DNA of 45,650 bases. Origin: a bacterium. Lineage in GTDB: Bacteria > Hydrothermota > Tepidihabitantia > Tepidihabitantales > Tepidihabitantaceae. Position numbers and translations under genes: made by a program. Under the pieces are notes generated by a model. That model was not told where the DNA came from, did no database searches, and saw nothing but the letters and a program-made list of their open reading frames with translations. This document shows positions 1 through 8,212 of the stretch, piece by piece. Positions within the stretch are counted from its first letter, which is position 1; the number at the start of each line of letters is the position of its first letter. Location of the stretch: the NCBI GenBank assembly GCA_035505375.1, contig DATJQV010000073.1:1-45650 (forward strand). The letters are read 5' to 3'.

Positions 1-191
1 AGCACCACCTTCTTGCTGAAGCGCTTGTCCTCAGCCGTCATGGTGCAGAAGTAGACGCCGCAGGCACAAGTACGTCCCTTGCTGTCCTGCCGGTTCCAGG
101 CGATGCTGTAGTATCCGGGCTTCTTCTCGCCGCTGGCCAGCACTTTCACCAGCTTGATCGAGATGTCGCAGAGTTTAGGCCGTCGGCCCAT
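1..191 (-). pseudogene. C-terminal remnant of a secreted protein with a sorting/FlgD-like domain
   Basis: Read on the minus strand, this stretch is open to the window edge. It encodes a typical C-terminal segment with the pieces LVKVLASGEKKPGYY, IAWNRQDSKGRT and GVYFCTM, ending in FSKKVVL. This matches the FlgD-like immunoglobulin fold or type IX-like sorting domain found at the ends of secreted proteins in this kind of genome. Nothing upstream on the minus strand continues the protein: homology starts about 10 bases from the left hairpin of the transposase element at 201. The likely reading is that the 5' part was lost or separated when that element arrived. An ATG at 191-189 is in frame but is probably fortuitous. 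The true 3' end lies outside the window. Confidence 0.5.
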
Positions 192-200
192 AAATACATA

Positions 201-220
201 AATAGGGACACTTCCCTATT
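201..220. repeat. Left hairpin of the RAYT element
   Basis: Perfect 8-bp inverted repeat (201-208 with 213-220) around a 4-base loop. It overlaps the transposase stop codon (216-218). Confidence 0.75.
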
Positions 221-893
221 TTCCAGTGACTATGCGAGGTCTACCCCGCTTCTGTGCGCTCAGGACTCGCTCCAGATGCGACTCTAACACCGAAAGGAAC
301 GCAGTCCCGCCCAATGGACGGCCGGTGGCCGTCATACGCCGTATCTCTGCTGTCTTCTCCTCGGAATCGTCCCTCAGGTAGCTACGATACTTCTGACGGC
401 GCAGTTCTGCAAGGAGCCAGTCGGGCTCGTTCAGCAGCGGGTCGGCTTCGCCAGTGACGTGTTGGCGGGCGCTGGACCATTGGTACTCCCATGCCCGGTG
501 CACCGTCTTCGACCGAACCGGGTTGCGGTCAATGTACCTTAGCACCGGCCACAGGTACTCGTCTTTGTCTACCGGGCACGAGAAGAAACGGTTCTGCCAG
601 AGCCGACCGCTGCGCCCCTGTTTGCGGTTGACGTGCTGCGTGTAGATCAGGTTCGTGCCGGCAAAGCAACGGGCGAGCGAGTCCGCCTCGTGCGGCACGG
701 CCAGGGCGTGCACATGGTTATCCATCAGGCAGTAGCCCCAGATATCAACGCCATACTTACGCCGATACTGGGCCAGCGTCCAGAGGTAGAACCGTCGGTC
801 ATCGTCATCAAAGAACACCTGGCCGCGGTTGTTGCCGCGCTGGGTAACGTGGTGCGGCAGATCGACTGCCACGACACGGGCTATTCTCGGCAT
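216..893 (-). CDS. REP-associated tyrosine transposase (Y1/HUH, IS200-like)
   Basis: This 225-residue protein belongs to the Y1_Tnp family in its REP-associated (RAYT) branch. It has the typical N-terminus MPRIARVVAVDLPHHVTQRG, an HUH motif His60-Val61-His62 in the segment MDNHVHAL, the WQNRFFS segment near residue 99, and Tyr120 in RYIDRNPVR as the likely nucleophile. The C-terminal half (WSSARQH and a basic tail) is also typical. Such enzymes nick and join single-stranded DNA at hairpins. No strong ribosome-binding site is visible before the ATG, which suggests weak expression. The gene appears intact. It carries no TnpB/IscB partner. Confidence 0.88.
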   Translation of the reverse strand: MPRIARVVAVDLPHHVTQRGNNRGQVFFDDDDRRFYLWTLAQYRRKYGVDIWGYCLMDNHVHALAVPHEADSLARCFAGTNLIYTQHVNRKQGRSGRLWQNRFFSCPVDKDEYLWPVLRYIDRNPVRSKTVHRAWEYQWSSARQHVTGEADPLLNEPDWLLAELRRQKYRSYLRDDSEEKTAEIRRMTATGRPLGGTAFLSVLESHLERVLSAQKRGRPRIVTGK

Positions 894-930
894 GCACCAA
901 GGATAGCCGAAGACCCCAAGCTGTCAATAA

Positions 931-950
931 AATAGGGAAGTGTCCCTGTT
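931..950. repeat. Right hairpin of the RAYT element
   Basis: 8-bp stem (931-938 with 943-950, one G-T pair) with loop AGTG. It matches the left hairpin apart from the loop and one base. Confidence 0.7.
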
Positions 951-992
951 TTCCCCTGCAATCAGGAGCAGCAATACTGCACCTTTCATGCC

Positions 993-3320
993 TTACCTCC
1001 TATTCGTCTTCACAACTTTCGCCGTGAAGCTCCTCTCTACTGATTCGACTCTGATAACGTATACCCCGGCGGCAAGACCGGCAAGGTCTATGACGCCATT
1101 CGTGGCACCTCCTTTCGTATCGGCCCGCAGGGGCACGTCTCTGAGTCGCTTTCCGGAAACGTCAAACACCTCAACATCGCTGGCACGCGCCGCTGCGCCG
1201 ACCTCAAACCGCACTCTGCCCGGTGCCACACTGGGCCAGACTCGCAGTCCCACTTGTTTTTCTGGTACCTCGGACTGCTCTTGTACTCCAACGCTTGTCG
1301 TCTCGTAGATGGCAACGCCACCCTCCCAGAGAGCTGCATAGAGCAGTCCGCCAGCATAGCTGAGTCGCCTCACCCCGTCAGCTGGGCTTACACTCCCGGC
1401 ATGGTGCGGTTGGGCTGGATTGCTCAGGATGTAGACGTCAATACCGTTTCCCGCGCCAACATAGACCCTGGACTCGCCCAGCACTGCGTCCCACGGCCAG
1501 ACGCTCGCTGGAACCGCAGATAGTAGGCGGAAGTTGCTCGGGTCCGCGACACTGTAGACGAACAGCGTATCGTATGGGTACGGAATGTAAGCGAACGTGT
1601 CTTTGACTGTCACACCAGAGGAAGCACGGCCGCCACTGTCGATGACGCGGGGATTGGCGGGGTCTGCGACGCTGACCACCTCAAGACTGGCGCCGCCCGC
1701 CACGTATGCCAGGGTGTCCTGCACCGCCAGCCCGAAATAGACTCCGTCAGTAGACACGCAGCTCCCTACCAGTACCGGCTGTCTCGGCCGGGCGACGTTG
1801 ACAATCTGGAAGCGGTTCATCTCGGCGCAGTAGACGAAACTGTCGCGAAGGACCATGTCCTCGGGAGGATTGAACATGCCGTCGCAACCTGCCACCCGCA
1901 ACGGGTGATGTGGGTCGGTCACATCCAGCGTTACCATCCTCGGCATGGGCCATGATACGTAGGCGAACGAATCCCTCGCAGTCGCAGAACGGACCGTCCT
2001 GCTTGAATCGTACTGGGCCAGAAGCATTGGACGCGACGGGACACTGACGTCGAGAATCTGAAGCCCGGCGTTGTAGTCAGCCACATAGGCCCTTCCGCCA
2101 TCGACATCGACGTCCACCGCTTGGTCAGCCCCAAGCAGTCCGGTGTCGCGCACCGGCAGAACCGTGTTCCTGGTGTCGAATACCTGCAGCCCCGCCCTGT
2201 GGCAACCGATGAACGCCGCCTGCGCAAGTCCGCTGGCCCAGGCTCCCCAGCCCCAGCCGGGCACGTCCCTCATGCTCAGCGCGTACGGGCGGGTGGAATC
2301 AGCCAAGGAGACAATCGAGAACTCTGGCAGGTCAGCGTCTCCGGAGCAGTAGGCTAACGTGTCTACCAGATACACCCCGTAGCCTCCAACCGAGTCCAAG
2401 GACCCTACTTGATACGGATTGGCCGGCACCGTCACGTCGAGGATATGGAACGTGATCCACGGTGGCTCGCCGTTCTGGTCGAACGTAGTGACATAACAGA
2501 GGTGTCCTCTGGCTTGCACCTGCTCAACCGCGCTGCCCCAAGAACCAACCCGATGAGGGTTGGCTGGATTGGAGACATCGATGACGTACAGGCCCCAGCG
2601 TTGGCCGAGGAAAGCGGTATTGCCCGCTGCCGAAACCACGTCACCCGAATCAACACAGGCTCCACGGAAGACCGGGCTGAACGGATTCGAGACGTTGTAG
2701 ACGCGGAATGAGTCATCGCCGCTGATGGTGTAGACCAGCGAGTCCTGCAGGACAAAGTCGTTGAGCGGTATCGGGGTCCAGGAGAGACGCGCTGGATTCT
2801 GCTCGTCGGCGATGTTGTAGATCTCCAGCCCCTTACGTGAACCGACGTAGAGGAGTGTGTCGACCACCTTCACACGGCACATCAGCCCTTCGGCATTGAT
2901 GTCCGCGAGCAGTTGGATTGAGAGGGAATCTTGCCGGCTGAACCTGAGCAGGCTCACTCCCGAGCCGCGTGCCAGCGCGACCAACGTCTCGCTTGGGGTG
3001 GTTCTCCCATCCACATCATACGACGGTCCGTATGACCAACGGCCGACTTCAACTAGTCCCCGACCGCTATCCGGCCTCCTGACGGCCGTGTAGTACGGAT
3101 CCTCAATCCCGCGCTCACGCAGCCAACTGGCCCGCATCCTTGGATGCACCCGGCTCAGCGACTCCTGCACCGCGCGATGCTCGCCGATTCCGGGCACGCG
3201 GGCTTGCGCCGACGATGCCAGCAGCGTCCCCAACGCAAGGGCAAGCAGCACCACTGCCCCGGCCCGGTTGTGTGTATCGACGGCACGACTGTACGAACCA
3301 CCTGAGCGGACGCTCAACAC
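993..3320 (-). CDS. Secreted LVIVP-repeat beta-propeller protein with C-terminal sorting domain
   Basis: 775 residues. An N-terminal signal peptide (hydrophobic core AGAVVLLALALGTLLASS, cleavage near AQA) is followed by many repeats of about 40-45 residues of the form AYVADYNAGLQILDVS-P-P. These are LVIVP repeats, which form beta-propellers. The last 90 residues (from about VGVQEQSEVPEKQ) form a sorting domain with the segments VRFEVGAAARASDVEVFDVS, GVYVIRVES and FTAKVVK. The protein is probably exported and either surface-attached or released; the ligand is unknown. The start is GTG at 3320 or TTG at 3317, behind GGAGGT at 3325-3330. It resembles the three larger propeller proteins at 21987-31796 in design. 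Confidence 0.85.
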   Translation of the reverse strand: MLSVRSGGSYSRAVDTHNRAGAVVLLALALGTLLASSAQARVPGIGEHRAVQESLSRVHPRMRASWLRERGIEDPYYTAVRRPDSGRGLVEVGRWSYGPSYDVDGRTTPSETLVALARGSGVSLLRFSRQDSLSIQLLADINAEGLMCRVKVVDTLLYVGSRKGLEIYNIADEQNPARLSWTPIPLNDFVLQDSLVYTISGDDSFRVYNVSNPFSPVFRGACVDSGDVVSAAGNTAFLGQRWGLYVIDVSNPANPHRVGSWGSAVEQVQARGHLCYVTTFDQNGEPPWITFHILDVTVPANPYQVGSLDSVGGYGVYLVDTLAYCSGDADLPEFSIVSLADSTRPYALSMRDVPGWGWGAWASGLAQAAFIGCHRAGLQVFDTRNTVLPVRDTGLLGADQAVDVDVDGGRAYVADYNAGLQILDVSVPSRPMLLAQYDSSRTVRSATARDSFAYVSWPMPRMVTLDVTDPHHPLRVAGCDGMFNPPEDMVLRDSFVYCAEMNRFQIVNVARPRQPVLVGSCVSTDGVYFGLAVQDTLAYVAGGASLEVVSVADPANPRVIDSGGRASSGVTVKDTFAYIPYPYDTLFVYSVADPSNFRLLSAVPASVWPWDAVLGESRVYVGAGNGIDVYILSNPAQPHHAGSVSPADGVRRLSYAGGLLYAALWEGGVAIYETTSVGVQEQSEVPEKQVGLRVWPSVAPGRVRFEVGAAARASDVEVFDVSGKRLRDVPLRADTKGGATNGVIDLAGLAAGVYVIRVESVERSFTAKVVKTNRR

Positions 3321-3710
3321 ATTTACCTCCGTTCTGAGCCGAACTCAGACGGATTGGTGTCGAGAAGACTGCGGCAGCGCGGACCTCGCGCTCCGCCAAT
3401 CTCGGCACCCCCGTTGGGCGTATCTTAGCCGTGGCCCCTCTCATGTCAATCAGCACGTTCAAGTCTTGTCAGAGGCGGACGCCTGCCGGTCCCTACTCAT
3501 GCATGCCTGCGGAGGCGCTGTTTTGGGACAAGGTCGAGGCTGAGGTCGAAGTCCGGCCGGATGGAGTGCTTTGTCAGTTCATGCGGGCCAGCTAGCCTTG
3601 CGTCAGTAGGACTCGGCCGCGGAGACGTCTGAGCTCGCCGCGAGTCCTTCAGCCACGGGTGGAGAGCAGCATTTTCATCGCTCAATCCAGATCCTGTTTG
3701 TGTAATATAG
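3321..3710. other. Intergenic region without a recognisable gene
   Basis: Upstream region of the LVIVP gene. Apart from its GGAGGT ribosome-binding site at 3325-3330, nothing specific was identified. Short open frames here lack start signals and homology. Confidence 0.4.
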
Positions 3711-3800
3711 TACACACTCCCCCAACCGCCAATTCCTGTCCTAACTTCCCTATTCCCAATCCCCTAACCCCTGTTCCCTTCCCAACCCCTCCTATGCTCC
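3711..3800. repeat. Pyrimidine-rich word-repeat block
   Basis: The plus strand is strongly C/T-rich, with repeated words such as CCAATTCC, CCCAATCCCC and CCCCTAACCCC. It leads directly into the 12-base-period array. No coding signal. Confidence 0.5.
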
Positions 3801-3828
3801 CCCCGTAGCTCCGCACATAGCTTCCGAG

Positions 3829-4104
3829 GTAACGACCGGAGCAACTTCCCGAGGAACGACGCGGGCTACTTCTACGGTTACTTCCACCGCTACTTCTTCC
3901 GCTACTTCGCGAGCAACGACCAGAGTTCCTTGTCCGGTTCCTTGCCGAGTAACGAGTCGGGTTCAATCCCAGGTTCCTTGCCGATTTACAGTCGAGTTTC
4001 CCGTCCAGCTTCCTTCCCGGGTAACCCTGCAGACAACCTTGAGATCAACGTGTGGAGCTACTTGAAGAGTAACAGGGACGGTTCCGGCGTCCGCTGCAAC
4101 CCGG
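3829..4104 (+). repeat. Degenerate 12-base-period array, about 23 units
   Basis: The sequence divides into 23 successive 12-base units with no phase slip. The loose consensus is G-Y-W-M-C-K-W-S-N-N-S-R. Examples are GTAACGACCGGA (3829), GCTACTTCTACG (3865), GTTCCTTGCCGA (3937, 3973) and GTAACGAGTCGG (3949). Base 5 of the unit is C in 22 of 23 units and base 1 is G in most. Because 12 is a multiple of 3, every frame shows a tetrapeptide period. The plus frame reading GNDR-SNFP-RNDA is open throughout, but there is no convincing start site. A second locus with the same period lies at 15919-16158. Confidence 0.75.
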
Positions 4105-4132
4105 CTCATCGAGATGGGGACAGGACACGCAA

Positions 4133-4180
4133 GGGACACGTCCACGGAGCAATGCGATGGCCGCATCGCGGATGTGTCCC
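4133..4180. repeat. Intergenic hairpin with GGGACAC arms
   Basis: Outer arms GGGACACGTCC and GGATGTGTCCC enclose an inner hairpin GCGATG-gccg-CATCGC, with an asymmetric bulge. It resembles the in-frame hairpin family at 21125, 29084 and 43872 in its outer arms but differs in the inner sequence, so membership is tentative. Confidence 0.4.
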
Positions 4181-4234
4181 CGACGCTTGCGTCAGACACA
4201 AAACGGGGCTATCCCCGGATGTCATCAGTGAGAA

Positions 4235-4258
4235 GCGGGAGTCCCGAAGGACTCCCGC
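4235..4258 (-). terminator. UUCG-loop hairpin after the gdhA 3' remnant
   Basis: Perfect 10-bp stem GCGGGAGTCC/GGACTCCCGC. In minus-strand RNA the loop is UUCG, a very stable tetraloop. No U-run follows, so it may stabilise 3' ends or act with Rho rather than as a classic intrinsic terminator. An identical hairpin lies at 4904-4927 after gdhA. Confidence 0.6.
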
Positions 4259-4283
4259 TGGACAGACAGGTCCGGGCTGGGTC

Positions 4284-4343
4284 TTAGACTAAGCCCGCGT
4301 CGAGCATCGCGTCGGCAACCTTGACGAAGCCGGCGTTCGCGGG
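4284..4343 (-). pseudogene. Duplicated 3' end of gdhA (last 18 codons)
   Basis: The minus-strand reading gives ANAGFVKVADAMLDAGLV and a TAA stop at 4286-4284. The true gdhA ends ANIGGFVKVADAMLDQGVV. The distance from stop codon to the UUCG hairpin is the same in both copies. The fragment abuts the stop codon of the DUF2283 gene, so it has no start of its own. It is either a remnant of a tandem gdhA paralogue or a scar left by insertion of the DUF4258-DUF2283 pair at the gdhA 3' end. Confidence 0.75.
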
Positions 4344-4544
4344 CTAGACCGTTTCGAGTTGCAGGACGCGGAGGCGCTCGGGCGCCACGCGCTTGCTGAG
4401 GTTGAGGATCTCAACACCGACCATGTTGCCGGCGGCGTCGTAGTCCAGGACTATTCCGGGCTGGACCTCCTCGGACTCGACCACCGCGGCCTCGTCGAGT
4501 CGCAGATACAGTGCATCACTAGCTTTGTCTACCTTCAATCTCAT
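4344..4544 (-). CDS. DUF2283 family protein
   Basis: 66 residues matching the small DUF2283 family. It has the typical N-terminal pattern KVDKASDALYLRLDEA, the central segment GIVLDYDAAGNMVGVEIL and the ending NLSKRV. The function of the family is not established. Its ATG overlaps the stop of the upstream DUF4258 gene by four bases (ATGA), so the two are translationally coupled. Genes of this kind are often found beside DUF4258 genes, and a toxin-antitoxin-like role is possible but unproven. The stop codon abuts the duplicated gdhA fragment. Confidence 0.8.
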   Translation of the reverse strand: MRLKVDKASDALYLRLDEAAVVESEEVQPGIVLDYDAAGNMVGVEILNLSKRVAPERLRVLQLETV

Positions 4545-4786
4545 GATTGTCTCCTCAGGCGACGGTCAAAGAAGACCGTGACCACAATCGGCGGACTGGC
4601 TTCCGTGTTCATCACGACGCGCAGGATTCGGCCGCTGCGCTCCGGCACTTCGCTCAGATAGTGAGTCGCGCCGTCATCGTGGTTCTCCGTGCGCAACGGT
4701 GACTCCACTGCCCGGACAACCCACGCGTCCGGTATCGCACGCTCCGTGAGCATGTCCCGGGCGTGAGCGGTGTGCGCAAGCTCCAT
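4541..4786 (-). CDS. DUF4258 family protein
   Basis: 81 residues with the DUF4258 pattern: HTAHARDMLTERAIPDAWV near the N-terminus, then YLSEVPERSGRILRVVMN and the strand-rich end PPIVVTVFFDRR. DUF4258 proteins are small and resemble RelE-like or other toxin folds, but no activity can be assigned here. It is the first gene of a two-gene unit with the overlapping DUF2283 gene, and the pair lies between two copies of the gdhA 3' end. The ribosome-binding site is weak. Confidence 0.78.
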   Translation of the reverse strand: MELAHTAHARDMLTERAIPDAWVVRAVESPLRTENHDDGATHYLSEVPERSGRILRVVMNTEASPPIVVTVFFDRRLRRQS

Positions 4787-4903
4787 CCTGGTAAGTATCT
4801 ATCCCCCGGCGATACAGTCAAGGCGGGGGCACGACTGTTTCCGAATGCCAAGCGCCGGGTGTGACCAGTCGGCGTGAGCGGGTCGAGTGGCCCGTAACGC
4901 TCA

Positions 4904-4927
4904 GCGGGAGTCCCGAAGGACTCCCGC
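4904..4927 (-). terminator. UUCG-loop hairpin after gdhA
   Basis: Identical to the hairpin at 4235-4258: 10-bp stem, UUCG loop in the gdhA transcript, 25 bases past the stop codon. No U-run. Confidence 0.65.
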
Positions 4928-4952
4928 CTTATAGCTGAACTCGAACTCGGGC

Positions 4953-6311
4953 CTAGACTACGCCCTGGTCGAGCATCGCGTCGGCTACCTTAACGAAGCC
5001 GCCGATGTTCGCGCCGTTTACGTAGTTCACGAAGTTGCCTTCCTTGCCATAGTGGACGCACGTGTCATGGATGGCCTTCATGATGCCCTGGAGTCTCTTG
5101 TCGACCTCTTCGCGGGTCCAGGAGAGGCGCAGGCTGTTCTGCGACATCTCGAGACCGGAGGTGGCGACGCCGCCGGCGTTCGCGGCCTTGGCCGGACCGT
5201 AGAGGATCTTGCTGTCGATGTAGACCTTCATCGCATCCGGGGTCGAAGGCATGTTGGCGCCCTCGGAGACCACAAACACGCCGTTCTTGATGAGATTCGC
5301 GGCATCCTTGCCGTTGATCTCGTTCTGGGTAGCGCTCGGGAACGCGCAGTGGGCCTTGTGGTTCCACAGCGGGTTGTAGTCGAGCTTGGGATCAACCGGC
5401 GTGTAGACCGAGCCCTTGAACTTGCCGGCGTACTCGCTGATGCGGCCGCGCTTCACGTTCTTGAGCTCCATGATGAAGGCGAGCTTCTCAGCGTCGATGC
5501 CGGCTTCGTCATAGATGTAGCCGTTCGAGTCGGAAGCGGTGACGCACTTACCGCCGAGCTGGTTGACCTTCTCAACGGTGTACTGGTACACGTTGCCGGA
5601 ACCGGACACGAGGCAGGTCTTGCCCTTCATGGAATCGCCGCGGGTGGCGAGCATTTCCTGCGCGAAGTAGGTCGCGCCGTAGCCGGTGGCCTCGGGACGA
5701 ATCAGGGAGCCGCCCCAGCCGAGGGCCTTGCCGGTGAGCACGCCGGTGAACTCGTTGCGCAGCTTCTTGTACATCCCGAACATGAATCCGATTTCCCGTC
5801 CGCCGACGCCGATGTCGCCGGCCGGCACGTCGGTATTCGGCCCGATGTGGCGGAACAGCTCACTCATGAAGGCCTGGATAAAGGCCATCACTTCGTTGTC
5901 GCTCTTGCCCTTGGGGTCGAAGTCCGAGCCGCCCTTGCCGCCGCCCATGGGGAGAGTGGTGAGGGAGTTCTTGAACACCTGTTCGAAGGCGAGGAACTTG
6001 AGGAGGCCCAGGTACACGGTCGGGTGCAAGCGGAGCCCGCCCTTGTACGGGCCGATGGCCGAGTTCATCTCGATGCGGAAGCCGCGGTTGACCTGGACTT
6101 CGCCCTTGTCGTCGACCCACGGGACCCGGAACATGATGACGCGCTCGGGCTCGCAGATACGCTCGAGGATCTTCGCCTTCTTGTACTTCGGATTCTTGTC
6201 GAGGTACGGCATCAGCGACTCGGCGACCTCGCGCACCGCCTGGTGGAATTCCTTCTCACCGGGGTTCTTCGCGATAATGCCTTCCATAAAGGCATTGACT
6301 GCATCAGACAT
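4953..6311 (-). CDS. gdhA: NADP-type glutamate dehydrogenase
   Basis: 452 residues, close to the E. coli GdhA length (447), covering the whole hexameric family. It interconverts glutamate with 2-oxoglutarate and ammonia in the cytoplasm. Visible motifs are the catalytic-lysine segment LPMGGGKGGSDFDPKGKS (near residues 122-139), DVPAGDIGVGGREIGFM, the nucleotide-binding segment CLVSGSGNV, and GGVATSGLEMSQNS. The ATG at 6311 follows AGGAGG at 6316-6321. It is the only gene in its transcript before the UUCG hairpin. A second copy of its 3' end lies at 4284-4343. Confidence 0.96.
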   Translation of the reverse strand: MSDAVNAFMEGIIAKNPGEKEFHQAVREVAESLMPYLDKNPKYKKAKILERICEPERVIMFRVPWVDDKGEVQVNRGFRIEMNSAIGPYKGGLRLHPTVYLGLLKFLAFEQVFKNSLTTLPMGGGKGGSDFDPKGKSDNEVMAFIQAFMSELFRHIGPNTDVPAGDIGVGGREIGFMFGMYKKLRNEFTGVLTGKALGWGGSLIRPEATGYGATYFAQEMLATRGDSMKGKTCLVSGSGNVYQYTVEKVNQLGGKCVTASDSNGYIYDEAGIDAEKLAFIMELKNVKRGRISEYAGKFKGSVYTPVDPKLDYNPLWNHKAHCAFPSATQNEINGKDAANLIKNGVFVVSEGANMPSTPDAMKVYIDSKILYGPAKAANAGGVATSGLEMSQNSLRLSWTREEVDKRLQGIMKAIHDTCVHYGKEGNFVNYVNGANIGGFVKVADAMLDQGVV

Positions 6312-6466
6312 ACTGTCCTCCTGTTAGACTGTAGCGGACGATAATTGTCGGTCGGAACTGATTTCCGTTCGGAACGCCGGTCCTACCGGCCGGGGAATTA
6401 TAGCAACGGCATCAGGCAGGTCAACCCTACCCGTCGGCTGCCGGTGGTCTGCCGCCATCCCGGCGG

Positions 6467-8212
6467 TCAACGGACCGGCTCCGGCGAAACCGGTTTCTCG
6501 GCCTCCGCAAGCAGGCTGCGCGCAATCGGCACGTAGGCCGAACCCGGGTATTCGAGTATCAACTGCTGGAGTGTCTCCCGATACTTCGCCTCGTCCTTGA
6601 GGTCGTCGCGATACACCCCGGCCTGTTCCAGCCTTGCCTTTGGCGCGAGCGAGCTGCTTCCGAACCGCTGACAGTACCGGTCGAGCGCGGCCAGCGCCTC
6701 TTTCGGCTTGTGCTCCCGCCGCAGGAACCGCGCGAGCAGGAAGCAGGCCTGTTGTGCGACAGCGTCGTCGCCGTCGGCCAGGGTCTGGGCCTTGTCGGCC
6801 TCATCGGCGCCGGTCTCATAGTCGAGCATCAGCCGCGCGAGCTCCTTGGCCCGGTCCCCGCTGCCGGTCAAGACCGCCAGGTCCAGCCCGTCGTTGACCA
6901 GCAGGCTCTGCGGGAACTGCCTGACCAGCTCATTCAAGTATGCGCCGGCCGAGTCGAACTGCCCTTCGTAGAAGAACGTGCGGGCCACGAGCAGCAGTAG
7001 CCGGTCGGACGAGTGGACGAGCTTCATGGCCGCGGCGCGAGCCGGTTCGGTATGCCCGAGACCGAGCAGGGCCGCCGCCTGTCCGAACACCGCCGGCTCG
7101 CTCGCCGGCTGGCGGGCAAGCGCCCGTTGGTAGCTTGCGAGCGCCCGAGCGTAGTCGCCCTGGTCGCGGCACAGGTCGCCCAGCTCAATCTGCGCCCCGA
7201 CGCCGTCGTCCATGGCCAGTTCGGCCAGCGCTTCCGGAACCCGGCCCATCGTCCTCAGCACCCGCGCTGCGTCGACGTGCACTTTCTGCTCCTGGTAGAC
7301 GGCAAGCGCCGCCCTCAGCGCGCCCTGCGCCTCGCAGTCGTGCGCGAATTCGTAAAGCTCCTGCCCGGACAGCACCGGCTTGAGCACGTGTACCGCTTCC
7401 GCCTCGTTCTTCGTAGCAAGATACACGACGGCCTTGGCTAGCGCGCGGGTTGCCGGGTCACTGACCTTCTCCAGTTCGCCGGCGATGCCGGCGCCGGACC
7501 TGACGGCAAGCGCCGAGAGCTTCTGCCGATAGCGGTCGAGTGCTTGCGGTGAGGCGTTGATGACGGACACTATCTCGCGCGTCGCCGCCGCCGGCTGGCC
7601 CGAGGCGTCGTACAGGTCGACCAGCCGGTCGGCAATCGCCATCCGGTCTGCGCCGTGCCGCAGCGCCTGCTCGTAGTAGTCGATGGCCGAAGCGTAGTCC
7701 TGGTGCCCGGCAAACACCTCACCCAGCGTTGCCAGCCGGTCCGGCCACTTGAGGGCTGCCCTGCGCCCTTCGACCCGAGCATCGGCTGTGCGCTTCAGCC
7801 CCAGCAGGCCGCTCACCAGCCCATACGAGTAATCGGCGACGTCCGGGAACTGCTTCTCCAGCCTGAGGCTGACGGCGACCAGAGTGTCGCAGCGCTTGAG
7901 CGTGTCGGCGAGGCGAACCAGACCGTCGTAGGACGGCATGTCCCTTGGTTCCTTGTTGACGCTCAGTCGATACTCCTCAAAGGCCTGGCCGGGCTGCCCG
8001 GCACGCTCGAGCATGAAGCCGCTCATGTAACTCTGGGCGTGGGCAACGCCCGCGCCCAGTGCAAGCAACACCACGAAAGCAGGCGCGGCCGCTCCGATCT
8101 TGGATAAAGTACAAAGTCCAAAGGACAAAGGACTAAGCAATGCGGAAAGGACAAAGTCAGGCTCCCTCAGTACTTTGTCCTTCATCCTTGGACCTTGCTT
8201 TGTCCTTATCAC
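6467..8212 (-). CDS. Exported TPR-repeat protein
   Basis: 581 residues with tetratricopeptide repeats along almost the full length (for example YASAIDYYEQALRHGADRMA and YARALASYQRALARQPA), ending in an outer-membrane-assembly-like TPR (EAKYRETLQQLILEYPGSAY). A signal peptide lies at about residues 40-60 (AAAPAFVVLLALGAGVAHAQ), unusually deep. The preceding 35 or so residues are encoded by the word-repeat block at 8103-8228, so the real start may lie further in, or the repeat may have been captured as coding sequence. The gene follows the DUF4175 gene by 18 bases and is probably cotranscribed with it. It likely acts as a periplasmic scaffold; the partner is unknown. Confidence 0.8.
   Translation of the reverse strand: MIRTKQGPRMKDKVLREPDFVLSALLSPLSFGLCTLSKIGAAAPAFVVLLALGAGVAHAQSYMSGFMLERAGQPGQAFEEYRLSVNKEPRDMPSYDGLVRLADTLKRCDTLVAVSLRLEKQFPDVADYSYGLVSGLLGLKRTADARVEGRRAALKWPDRLATLGEVFAGHQDYASAIDYYEQALRHGADRMAIADRLVDLYDASGQPAAATREIVSVINASPQALDRYRQKLSALAVRSGAGIAGELEKVSDPATRALAKAVVYLATKNEAEAVHVLKPVLSGQELYEFAHDCEAQGALRAALAVYQEQKVHVDAARVLRTMGRVPEALAELAMDDGVGAQIELGDLCRDQGDYARALASYQRALARQPASEPAVFGQAAALLGLGHTEPARAAAMKLVHSSDRLLLLVARTFFYEGQFDSAGAYLNELVRQFPQSLLVNDGLDLAVLTGSGDRAKELARLMLDYETGADEADKAQTLADGDDAVAQQACFLLARFLRREHKPKEALAALDRYCQRFGSSSLAPKARLEQAGVYRDDLKDEAKYRETLQQLILEYPGSAYVPIARSLLAEAEKPVSPEPVR

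Larger units (their letters stand above)
201..954 (-). mobile_element. REP-associated tyrosine transposase element with flanking hairpins
   Basis: A single Y1/HUH transposase gene is bounded by two 24-bp sequences, 201-224 and 931-954, in direct orientation. They differ mainly in the 4-base loop (cact versus agtg) and at one stem position. Each starts with an 8-bp palindromic stem AATAGGGA/TCCCTATT (the right copy has one G/T change) and is followed by TTTTCC. Paired subterminal hairpins are characteristic of single-strand Y1 transposases and of RAYT-REP systems. The left hairpin contains the transposase stop codon. The element adjoins a truncated sorting-domain gene on its left. Confidence 0.7.

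Noticed and set aside
3829-4104. CRISPR array
   Set aside because: A 12-base unit with degenerate sequence and no repeat-spacer alternation does not fit a CRISPR; no cas gene is near.
3930-4292. A 120-residue protein on the plus strand from a TTG codon
   Set aside because: It is open mainly because the 12-base period keeps one frame; no ribosome-binding site, and the second half is intergenic sequence with hairpins.
4344-4786. Firm toxin-antitoxin call for the DUF4258-DUF2283 pair
   Set aside because: The overlap and size fit, but neither family has an activity I can assert; left as a hypothesis.
5052-6344. 430-codon open frame on the plus strand
   Set aside because: It is the antisense shadow of gdhA, whose protein matches a conserved family along its full length; the shadow has low-complexity Ala/Gly/Val/Leu/Asp composition.
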